The notes under the pieces were generated by a model, which ran no database searches, had not been told where the DNA came from, and was given only the letters and a program-made list of their open reading frames with translations. 8,979 nt of DNA from JBBIJO01 sp037445895. GTDB taxonomy: Bacteria; Bacteroidota; Ignavibacteria; Kapaibacteriales; UBA2268. The stretch spans positions 1 to 8,979 of the forward strand of contig JBBIJO010000038.1 of NCBI GenBank assembly GCA_037445895.1, written 5' to 3'. Position 1 is the first letter of the stretch; the number at the start of each line of letters is the position of its first letter. Made by a program: the position numbers and the translations under genes. Positions 1 through 7,100 of this stretch are shown here, in pieces.

Positions 1-220
1 TTAGCATTTTTATCTCTTTTCCTTTTTCTTTAAACACTCTTGCCTACGACGAACGACAGAAATTTGGGTTGCAATACCGCCAAAGTCTTCGGCTGGGCTT
101 CGCCCCAGTGTTTTGAAATTGTTAAATCATCTCGGGAGTGGTGGCATTTTCCCCCCGCTCGTTCCCTCCCCCTTTTTTTGCTAAGAATGGGGGAAAAGTG
201 TTGCTCTTCTATTGTATTGA
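1..220. other. Intergenic stretch with inverted repeats, no convincing gene
   Basis: This stretch lies downstream of the chelatase-like gene, and no reading frame in it looks protein-like. Positions 93-108 form a short GC-rich hairpin (stem CTGGG/CCCAG), followed on the plus strand by TGTTTT, so it is at best a weak plus-strand terminator. Positions 147-155 (TTTTCCCCC) are exactly complementary to 189-197 (GGGGGAAAA), with a 33-base loop that contains a second C-run. On the minus strand this arrangement is not followed by a U-run, so it is not a standard terminator for the gene ending at 221. The C- and G-homopolymer character differs from the AT-rich gaps elsewhere and may be a remnant of a dispersed intergenic repeat, but nothing in the window repeats it. 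Confidence 0.4.
147..197. repeat. Inverted repeat with 9-bp perfect arms
   Basis: The arms are TTTTCCCCC (147-155) and GGGGGAAAA (189-197). A second C-run at 168-172 can compete for the same G-run, giving an alternative hairpin with a roughly 16-base loop. It sits 24 bp past the chelatase-like stop codon on that gene's strand. No U-tract follows in the minus direction, so a role in 3'-end protection is possible but unproven. Confidence 0.35.
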
Positions 221-1207
221 TTAATTCATCCCATCCGCAAGGGCAGTTTCTATCGATTGTTCGATGAATTTAGTAATATTTGGATGTGGCAGAAGTGCCT
301 TTCCGTTCCATTTGTATTTTAATCCTTCGAGTCGGGCAACAATTTTCCTTTCGACCCCATTCGATGCAAGAAGCAAAGGAACAACAAGGACATCGCTATC
401 TTTTCCTGCTTGCCGAACGATGTTGCGCAAATTCTCCTTTGCTTGCTCAAAAATTTCGGTTGGAGCATCATCGCGAACCGTTACGCAAAATATCTGTTTA
501 AAGCGTTTGCCTTTGTTCCCAAATATTTCTTTCATCTGCTCCGATAGGTTCTCCATTGATTCAATCCACCCTCGGTTATCGAACTCGTCGTTCGGTCCGT
601 GGGCAACCAAGACGATGGTTTCGCTGTCGGGCTTCGAGCTAAGTTCAAGAACTCGCTCCGAAAGTATTTCTGCAATCAATGGATGAGCATCCAACGGTTT
701 TGCCAATATTAATTTTTGGCTAACTCTTATCGGCTCAAGTTTAGTCGCGCCATTATGGTGATGAACTTCTTTAAATTCCTTTGTTCGAGGTTGGGTTGTA
801 TGGTGTTCGCAATTTTCTTGAGCGTTGCTAACGTCGCTGTGATTGTGATTATGTGCAAGCATTGGTTCATCGGCAAGTTCCGTTCGGAACCCAAGAAGGT
901 ATTCAGTTTGTCGAATTATAGGGCTATGCGTTGAAACAAACAACGGTACAACAACCACTTTGTCCACTGATTGTGTTTCCAGTTGCTTCAATCCCGCTTC
1001 GATACTCGAAGGCTCTGCCATTCCGAAAGCAATCGCAACGGTGAATCTACTTTGAATTGGTTTGATTGCGTCTTCGACAGCCTTTTGCCAACTCGAACTT
1101 CCACCGTGAGCCAAAACAAGAACTCCTACCCTTTCGGTTGATTGTGCCAGAAAATTCGAAGCGTAGACGAAAAAAAGGCAAAGCGTTATCAACAGAAACC
1201 TTATCAT
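221..1207 (-). CDS. Exported His-rich CbiX-type sirohydrochlorin chelatase-like protein
   Basis: The 328-residue product resembles two-lobed class II chelatases (CbiX/SirB), which insert cobalt or iron into sirohydrochlorin. Residues 1-22 form a signal peptide (MIRFLLITLCLFF, then SNFLAQ), so the protein is probably periplasmic rather than cytosolic. Lobe 1 has LVLAHGG (His34) and VVVVPLFVSTHSPI (His94), the usual metal- and tetrapyrrole-binding histidine positions. Lobe 2 has LVAHGPNDEF (His203), VRDDAP near 244-249 and VVPLLLASNGVERK. There Glu286 replaces the second histidine, which from memory is common in this long family form. An insert at about 119-151 carries eight histidines (HNHNH, EHH, VHHH), a likely metal-binding loop. 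The start was chosen at 1207 because GGAGG lies 6 nt upstream; an in-frame ATG at 1234 lacks this and would bury the signal peptide. The gene lies 68 bp behind the barrel gene. Exact substrate and true chelatase activity are uncertain. Confidence 0.8.
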   Translation of the reverse strand: MIRFLLITLCLFFVYASNFLAQSTERVGVLVLAHGGSSSWQKAVEDAIKPIQSRFTVAIAFGMAEPSSIEAGLKQLETQSVDKVVVVPLFVSTHSPIIRQTEYLLGFRTELADEPMLAHNHNHSDVSNAQENCEHHTTQPRTKEFKEVHHHNGATKLEPIRVSQKLILAKPLDAHPLIAEILSERVLELSSKPDSETIVLVAHGPNDEFDNRGWIESMENLSEQMKEIFGNKGKRFKQIFCVTVRDDAPTEIFEQAKENLRNIVRQAGKDSDVLVVPLLLASNGVERKIVARLEGLKYKWNGKALLPHPNITKFIEQSIETALADGMN

Positions 1208-1213
1208 ATAAAT

Positions 1214-1218
1214 CCTCC
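1214..1218 (-). promoter_or_regulatory. Ribosome binding site fixing the chelatase-like start
   Basis: GGAGG on the minus strand sits 6 nt before the ATG at 1207-1205. The upstream in-frame ATG at 1234 has no such site, so the shorter protein with an N-terminal signal peptide is preferred. Confidence 0.8.
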
Positions 1219-1234
1219 ATTTATGATTAAACAA

Positions 1235-1264
1235 AAGAACATACTCGGAGTTTACCGAGTTCTT
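1235..1264 (-). terminator. Terminator- or attenuator-like hairpin between barrel and chelatase-like genes
   Basis: Read on the minus strand, AAGAAC and TCGG pair with CCGA and GTTCTT around a TAAACT loop, with a 4-nt bulge (GTAT). The alternative is a perfect 6-bp ACTCGG/CCGAGT stem with AAGA/TCTT beyond a bulge. The T-rich run TTCTTTTGTTT overlaps and follows the 3' arm. It begins about 11 nt after the barrel stop codon and ends about 27 nt before the chelatase-like start. It has the shape of an intrinsic terminator, possibly leaky. It could equally be an mRNA-stabilising or processing hairpin that sets unequal expression of the two genes. Confidence 0.5.
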
Positions 1265-1275
1265 ACGTATTAACC

Positions 1276-1989
1276 TTACAAGCCAAGTCCAATAATCGAA
1301 CGAATAACGAATTCACCCTTCCCTTTCGGATTGTTGCTAATCATAAACATTGGACCAACCGCTATCCATAGATTTTCTTTTCCGTGCGAAACAACAGCCC
1401 CAATGTAGTGTGCGTCTTTATCGCCTTTGAACTCGACACCTAACCGTAACAAAGGCGAAATCTGGTATCGAGCGCCAATAGCATAACCAGCAACAAATTC
1501 CCATTCACCCCCCTCTTTCTCGAATTCAAGTATGGGATTGATTGCAATGTTGAATTTACCTATGTCTTTGGCAAGTATTAATTTTCCCTCTATTTTCGAT
1601 TTGGAGAAATCGGCATTGTTTCCATATTCAACGTAAATCAAAGGGTCGAGCGGGAATTGGTTTTTCTCGCCAATTAAAAATCGAGCCCGAAAGTCGAAAC
1701 CATTGTAAAGGAAACTTCCCCCCGACAATTGAGAAAAATTTTGATAAATTGCAAAATCAAAATGCTTGGTCATTCCAATTTCGATTTCAAGTTTCTGTTC
1801 AATCGAAGCCTTACCTGCAATATCATTCGCTTTGGGCGCGGTAATAGTAAAATAATGTTCAATTTCTGCCTTGCCAGTATCCATTACTAAATACTCATAA
1901 GTCCAAACGTAAGAACGCATATCTGCAAAAGCTTCGAAGGCAATTCCTATGCAACAAAATAGAGACAGAACAAATAAAACTTTTTTCAT
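1276..1989 (-). CDS. Putative outer-membrane beta-barrel protein
   Basis: This 237-residue protein has a clean signal peptide (MKKVLFVLSLFCC to AFA, cleavage likely after Ala22) and then starts DMRSYVWTYEYLVMDTGKAEIE. The rest is a run of amphipathic beta-strands in which aromatic and hydrophobic residues alternate with charged ones (FDFAIYQNF, FDFRARFLIG, LIYVEYG, WEFVAGYAIGARYQI, LRLGVEFKG). Glycine and charged turns separate the strands, and the C-terminus is strand-like (IRSIIGLGL). This is the texture of a 10-14-strand porin-like barrel. I do not recognise a named family with certainty. The start is supported by AGGAG 7 nt upstream. It is the first gene of a probable two-gene unit with the exported chelatase-like protein, which hints at a role in metal or tetrapyrrole handling at the envelope. 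That link is inference from position only. Confidence 0.7.
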   Translation of the reverse strand: MKKVLFVLSLFCCIGIAFEAFADMRSYVWTYEYLVMDTGKAEIEHYFTITAPKANDIAGKASIEQKLEIEIGMTKHFDFAIYQNFSQLSGGSFLYNGFDFRARFLIGEKNQFPLDPLIYVEYGNNADFSKSKIEGKLILAKDIGKFNIAINPILEFEKEGGEWEFVAGYAIGARYQISPLLRLGVEFKGDKDAHYIGAVVSHGKENLWIAVGPMFMISNNPKGKGEFVIRSIIGLGL

Positions 1990-2182
1990 ACAAAATCTCC
2001 TTTTAATTAAGTTATATTTTTATAAAACCTAACAAATTAAAAAGACAAAACTAACTATTATTTTTTCCTTTGGTAAATTTTTTTAAATTCTGTAACTATT
2101 TGTTGCTTTATTTTTTTTGCAATAAATAGAAATTCCTTCCGTTTTGCTTACTGCAAGTATGTTGGACAAAGCAAGGAAGCGA
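1990..2182. promoter_or_regulatory. AT-rich divergent intergenic region
   Basis: This gap separates the minus-strand barrel gene from the plus-strand CDGSH gene and must hold promoters for both directions. On the minus strand TAGTTTTG (2046-2053) matches the Bacteroidota -7 consensus TAnnTTTG, but no TTTG -33 element lies at the expected distance. On the plus strand TTTG at 2069-2072 followed by TATTTG at 2097-2102 is only a loose match. AGGAG at 1997-2001 (minus) is the barrel gene's ribosome binding site. Exact promoter positions cannot be fixed by eye. Confidence 0.4.
2173..2177 (+). promoter_or_regulatory. Ribosome binding site fixing the CDGSH protein start
   Basis: AAGGA lies 5 nt before ATG 2183. 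Earlier in-frame candidates, TTG 2144 and ATG 2159, have no purine-rich site upstream. Confidence 0.6.
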
Positions 2183-2422
2183 ATGGCTGAACCATTAATC
2201 AGTCAACGTGTTCCCTATGGGGTGAATCTCGGTGGGGGGAAATATTTTTGGTGTGCTTGTGGAGAATCGAAGAAGCAACCCTTTTGCGATGGTAGCCATA
2301 AAGTAAAGCGAATATTTACCCCTGTTGGATTCGAATTGACGGAATCGAAACACGTTTTGCTTTGCGGATGCAAACATACCAGCAACCAGCCTTATTGCGA
2401 CGGAACACATAAAACACTATGA
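2183..2422 (+). CDS. Double CDGSH-type [2Fe-2S] protein
   Basis: This 79-residue protein carries two complete CDGSH iron-sulfur motifs, C-X-C-X2-S/T-X3-P-X-C-D-G-S/T-H. The first uses Cys24, Cys26, Cys35 and His39 (WCACGESKKQPFCDGSHK). The second uses Cys61, Cys63, Cys72 and His76 (LCGCKHTSNQPYCDGTHK). Each set of three cysteines and one histidine binds a redox-active, labile [2Fe-2S] cluster, as in mitoNEET-family proteins. Two motifs in one short chain is the MiNT/class-3-like arrangement. There is no signal peptide or membrane anchor, so it should be cytosolic. The start at 2183 is preferred over TTG 2144 and ATG 2159 because of the AAGGA site and because bacterial relatives commonly begin MAEP. 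Its stop overlaps the mnmE start as ATGA, so the two are probably co-transcribed and translationally coupled. The physiological role (electron transfer, cluster or redox sensing) is not known from sequence. Confidence 0.9.
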   Translation: MAEPLISQRVPYGVNLGGGKYFWCACGESKKQPFCDGSHKVKRIFTPVGFELTESKHVLLCGCKHTSNQPYCDGTHKTL

Positions 2423-3768
2423 AGGACACAATTGTAGCATTGGCAACTCCGCCGGGTATCTCTGGGATTGCTGTTGTTAGGGTATCCGGCGAAGATGCTT
2501 TTTCGATAGTTGATAAATGTTTCGAAGGTAATGTAGAGTTGACTAAGGCTAAAACTCATACTATTCACTACGGCAAGTTCATAAAGAATGGCGAACTTCT
2601 TGATTTCGTTACTGCTGCGGTTTTCCGGGAGCCTAATTCTTATACAGGGGAAAATGTTGTAGAAATTTCTTGTCACGGGGGGCTCATTGTTGTCGATAAA
2701 ATCATCGAAACGCTTATCGAATCGGGTTGTCGGATAGCGGAACCGGGCGAGTTCACCAAGCGTGCCTTTCTCAATGGTAAAATGGATTTAACACAGGTTG
2801 AAGCCGTTGCCGATTTAATTCACTCGACATCTGTTCCTGGATATCAGACTGCAATTCGCCAGCTTGCTGGGGAATTTAAAAACCGGCTTGCTATTTTCCG
2901 CAAAAAATTACTCGATTCCTGCGGATTGCTCGAACTCGAACTCGATTTTGCCGAGGAAGGCTTCGAATTTGTTGAGCGAGATAAAATTGATTTTGCAATA
3001 AACGAAGCTATACAATTTTGCGAAGAGTTAGCCGATAGTTACAAAAGTGCGGAAATCACACGTTCTGGCTTCTTTGTTGGAATCGCTGGATACCCAAATT
3101 CGGGGAAATCGACTCTTTTCAATGCCCTTTTGCAAAGGCAACGAGCAATTGTTAGCGATATTCCCGGAACTACACGCGATTACCTCGAAGAATCAATTTT
3201 CCTCGATGGGATACTGGTTAAACTTATCGATACCGCAGGATTACGCGACACATCCGATGTTATCGAAATCGAAGGTATTCGAATGGTTGAATCGCTTCTT
3301 AACCAATCGAACTTAATTCTTGTTATTAACGATGCTGCGGTTTCTTTCGACTATTCCGATAAACTCTATCGAGAATTACAATCGCGATATCCTTTTGCAA
3401 AAGTTTTAAAATTGCAGAACAAAATAGACATCTTGGATGGAACCTATCCCGAAGTGGAAGGCGAGCTATTCATTTCGGCAAAAACAGGGGCAGGTTTAAA
3501 TATACTCAAGCGTAAAATAGCATTCGAAGCAAAGCAAAGCACAGAACGTTTGAAAGACGTTCTGGTGAATCAACGGCATTACATACTTTTGCAACGTGCA
3601 AGCAAGGAACTGCGAATCGCATTGGATTCGCTTCGGTCAGGTTTGGGGAATGAACTTATCGCGGTTGACATACACAAAGCAATTGCTACACTCGGCGAAA
3701 TCACGGGCGAAAGCTGGAACCAAGAAGTTTTGAACAACATTTTTGCTCGATTCTGCATTGGTAAATAG
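2419..3768 (+). CDS. mnmE: tRNA uridine-5-carboxymethylaminomethyl synthesis GTPase MnmE
   Basis: MnmE (TrmE), with its partner MnmG, installs the carboxymethylaminomethyl group (or its aminomethyl variant) at C5 of wobble uridine 34 in certain tRNAs, using a methylene-tetrahydrofolate one-carbon unit and GTP hydrolysis. At 449 residues it is full length. The N-terminal folate-binding domain starts with DTIVALATPPGISGIAVVRVSG (split here as DTIVALATPPG and ISGIAVVRVSG). The inserted G domain has P-loop GYPNSGKS (224-231, with Asn227 at the potassium-coordinating position), TTRD (251-254), DTAG (271-274), NKID (334-337) and SAK (353-355). The C-terminal helical domain ends with FCIGK, where Cys446 is the conserved family cysteine. 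The ATG is embedded in the stop of the CDGSH gene and has no good ribosome site of its own, so it probably relies on translational coupling. No missing key residue was seen. mnmG is not in the window. Confidence 0.98.
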   Translation: MKDTIVALATPPGISGIAVVRVSGEDAFSIVDKCFEGNVELTKAKTHTIHYGKFIKNGELLDFVTAAVFREPNSYTGENVVEISCHGGLIVVDKIIETLIESGCRIAEPGEFTKRAFLNGKMDLTQVEAVADLIHSTSVPGYQTAIRQLAGEFKNRLAIFRKKLLDSCGLLELELDFAEEGFEFVERDKIDFAINEAIQFCEELADSYKSAEITRSGFFVGIAGYPNSGKSTLFNALLQRQRAIVSDIPGTTRDYLEESIFLDGILVKLIDTAGLRDTSDVIEIEGIRMVESLLNQSNLILVINDAAVSFDYSDKLYRELQSRYPFAKVLKLQNKIDILDGTYPEVEGELFISAKTGAGLNILKRKIAFEAKQSTERLKDVLVNQRHYILLQRASKELRIALDSLRSGLGNELIAVDIHKAIATLGEITGESWNQEVLNNIFARFCIGK

Positions 3769-3943
3769 AAACGTTCCACATAGAACATCCTCCCGTTAAA
3801 TATTTGGTCTAATAGCGAAACAACAGTCAGCAACTCCTTCCGTTCAGATACTTATGGTCCGCATTTTTGTTTACCGAATTCCGCTACCTTGAACGAGATT
3901 ATTGTTCTACTGACCTCTCTTGGAGTGACCTAGATTTTTCTTT
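3769..3943. other. Convergent intergenic gap without a clear terminator
   Basis: mnmE and the giant surface-protein gene end facing each other across these 175 bases. A small inverted repeat GTTC/GAAC occurs just after the mnmE stop and another (GAAC/GTTC) near 3890-3906, but neither has more than about 5 bp of stem and neither is followed directly by a U-run. A T-rich run at 3934-3945 follows on the plus strand. No gene is supported. Confidence 0.4.
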
Positions 3944-4195
3944 TCATTTCATCAACACCATCTTGATTCTTTGAACAATTTTCCCCGTCCGAAACTGTGC
4001 AAAATAAACGCCCGAGGGTAAATCCTTTGCATCAAACACAGCCGTATGCTCGCCAGCGTTTAATTCTCCATCCACAAGCGTTGCAACTTCTCTACCGAAC
4101 ACATCGAAGACTCTAAGTGTCATATACTCGCGCTGTGGGAGGGAAAAGTGAATAGTTGTCATTCGCGAAAATGGATTAGAGTAGTTATTGCTCAG
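3944..4195 (-). other. T9SS type A C-terminal sorting domain of the giant protein
   Basis: About 83 residues with the diagnostic order: YSNPF, TTIHFSLP, LRVFDVFGREVATLVDGEL, GEHTAVFDA, LPSGVYFAQF and a basic tail (IVQRIKMVLMK). In known T9SS cargos this beta-sandwich directs passage across the outer membrane and is cleaved or used for anchoring. It shows that the organism should encode the PorU/Sov-type machinery elsewhere. Confidence 0.95.
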
Positions 4196-7100
4196 GTAAT
4201 AATAGGATGAAAAATCTTTTTCAGGTGCTTGAACGTCTGTGGTCAGTCTCACCTCTACCTCGTAGTCTTCCACTTCACCATCCGGAGCTATCCCCCAGAA
4301 GGGTAGGCTATCTCGCGAGGAAAGCCTCACCCGAAGATAAGTTTGTCCTGCCACCGCTGCATCGGGCATCATAAATTCAAGCCGATGTTGTCCCGACACA
4401 AGAAATGTATCTTGAATTATATGCTCAGTGCTGTCTTCCCAGTCCTTATCCTGGTTGAAGTCCAGCCAGGCATTAACGTATCCTTCACCACCGTTGACCT
4501 CTACTTCGATCACAGCTGGCTGGCCAGGAATCAATGCTCCCGGAAGACTTACTCCATCTTCATCGTTGCCATCGTCGGGCTGACCATCCCATTCAGCATC
4601 TACTAACAATCCCAGACGAAGCTCTCCCACCACGTGTCCTGCTGCTGGATAGCCTCGATTAACTAACAAAGTTGGGTAACCCGAAATCTCTGCGCTGTCT
4701 GGTGCATCGCCAAAGTCGATGTAGGGCAACTCCGGTAGTGGCAACAGTTCTACCAAATGGTCCTCAACCTCACCATCTGGCGCGGCACCGGTCACTATCA
4801 TCGCCGCACTATCAATCGTGGTAAACCGCACTCGCAGCGCCGTAAATCCTGTCTGAATGGCACTCGGCACTGTAAAGAACTGTTTCGGGCGCGTTGGTCC
4901 TGTTGGGATGAACACATTTTGCAAAATGTTCTCGTCGGGGTCGTCCCAGTCCCCATCGCGATTAAAATCAATCCACAGGCTCACATAGCCCGAAACCGTG
5001 TTCAACACTGTCAACTCCTGCTTGCCCGGATAGAGTTGCGGCACAGGTTGATGGAACGGCTCTGCCACACTCGGAAAGCGTGTGGGAATGTGGAAAATTA
5101 ACCCATCTTCATCATCGGGCATAGGGAAAGCATCATCGCCCTCCAAAAACGAGTCTGGTTGGCTATCTCCCTCCACATCGAGAGCATTGCCCAGTCGTAT
5201 GTTGAATATCGCACCATGCCGCGCTCCATCACTTGTCAATTTCGTCGGATAACCAAAAGGCACAGGTCCTTGCGGACTTCCAGTCTCCGGAGCATCCCCA
5301 AAGTCCATCCCTGTTTGAATATCCACAGAATCTACCCAGGTCCAAGCAAACTCCGAGGTATTACCCTTCGCATCGGTAGCCGTGAGTGTCAGTAAGTCCC
5401 CGGCTCTCACATCCAAATTGGCAGCCTTGCCCAGCACTACCCGCACATCCTGCTGCGCCAAAACCTGCGGATAAGTCAATGCCTGTAGAAACAGCCCAGT
5501 AGGGTCTTTCCCCCAATTAGCCTGCTTGAAAACCTCTACCGTCAAAGGATAGACCACTGTTCGGGAGTCGCTATCAACTTTATAGAATACAACTAAATCT
5601 CCATTCCAATCAATATAAGCATACGCCTCGGGGGTGTTTTGCTTCAGATTAGCACCTGTATCTTGGTCAGCAAGATAACCCCAACGAGCTTGATCGTTCT
5701 TTTCAGGCTTCTGGTTATCTTCCAGATCGATGGCTTTCGGCGGTTCCAAAAACCCAAAGAATCCAATAAAGTCGAACTTGGTTTCCGTAATTTGATTATG
5801 TCGTGCCCGACGACCATTCAGCTCCTTTATAGCCACACCACTTTTTGTAAAGTCAATAATGTAATTTCGATAAATAAAATTGCCCGAACTGTTTAAAATG
5901 TAAATACCCCGTGCCCCCTTACCTACACCGTGGATGACGTTGTTCTCAACTCGATTGCTGTCGGCACCCGTCCCAACATCATCTATGAACTCGACAGCGT
6001 TCTTTCCATTCTGAGCATTGAAAATATTGTTAGCTTGGGTAAGATAATCAGCACCGCCGATAGTGAATTTTCGACTGCCTTCAAGATGAATAGCACCTTC
6101 ACCGTTTGAAAGCCTAACTAACCGATTGCGGTCTCCAGAGTCAGGGTAGATAATAACTCCTCCCTGGTCACGCCAGTTGCTCTGTTGCGGTGTGAGTTCC
6201 CCAATGCCGTTTTCCTGGATCAATCCACTCTTATGACCACGCAAGTAAATGCCCCATTCTGCATTTGCAGCGATGACATTGCCGATGATATCAACGTTCT
6301 CGATTTCTCCCCCGCCGAAAATACCGTGCCTACCATTCATAACAATCAGGTTGTTCTTTACTCTTGTCCCTGGTGAACCGTTCTTGATTCCATCGGACCC
6401 GTTGCCCAGCGCAGGAATCGGTTTTAAACCAAGTGTTGCTTGCTCTGCATTACGAGCTACGCCTATCTTGTTGTTGCTAATTTGAGTGCTACGGCTTTCC
6501 CGATTGGCACTAGATTCACCACTAATCCAAATTCCATTCCCCATATTACCAGAAATCAAATTACCTTGAATCCAGTTATCCGTTCCGGAACTTGTAACAC
6601 AGATGCCTTCGTTGTTTAAAAGAGCTACTTTTCCTAATGCATCTGTCCCAATAAAATTATTCATAACCCCATTTCCACCGGCTCCATTAGCAATTTGAAC
6701 ACCAGTACCAGCACAACTTGTAGATGAAAAACCAGGGTCCCGATTGCCAGATATCAAATTGTTTTCAATAAGATTGTCGATTGTCCCATCACCCATAAGC
6801 GCTACCCCATAGGCTGAATTGAATAGTGATATCGTTCCTGTCCGATCTGTGCCGATAAGATTGTGCATTACCACATTATTTGTTGAAGCACTATCGATGA
6901 GTATACCCCCACCCCGATTCATCACTCCGTTACCAGAAATCAGATTGCGATCGGACACGTTCGGTCCTCCAACATAATTGCCCGAACTGCCTACGATACG
7001 AATACCATTTTTCTGATTGGGTACGCGGGTCTGACCGGTAGGGTTGATACCAATGAAATTGCCTACGATGCGGTGCTCGCTGCCACCCGTAATCAGAATA

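Noticed and set aside
1..7. Possible minus-strand gene start at the left edge (ATG at 7-5 with an A/G-rich stretch upstream)
   Set aside because: Only two codons are visible and the purine stretch is low-complexity, so no gene can be supported.
40..267. 75-codon plus-strand reading frame
   Set aside because: It has a non-ATG start, no ribosome site, low-complexity composition from C-runs, and runs into the opposite-strand chelatase-like gene.
264..934. Plus-strand open frames opposite the chelatase-like gene
   Set aside because: They are antisense shadows of a well-supported gene, without recognisable motifs or ribosome sites.
2144..2182. Longer N-terminus for the CDGSH protein from TTG 2144 or ATG 2159
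   Set aside because: Neither has a purine-rich ribosome site, while ATG 2183 has AAGGA at good spacing and gives the usual family N-terminus.
3911..3931. Direct repeat TGACCT (3911-3916 and 3926-3931) near the end of the giant gene
   Set aside because: Six bases repeated twice in a convergent gap is within chance, and there is no promoter nearby for it to control.
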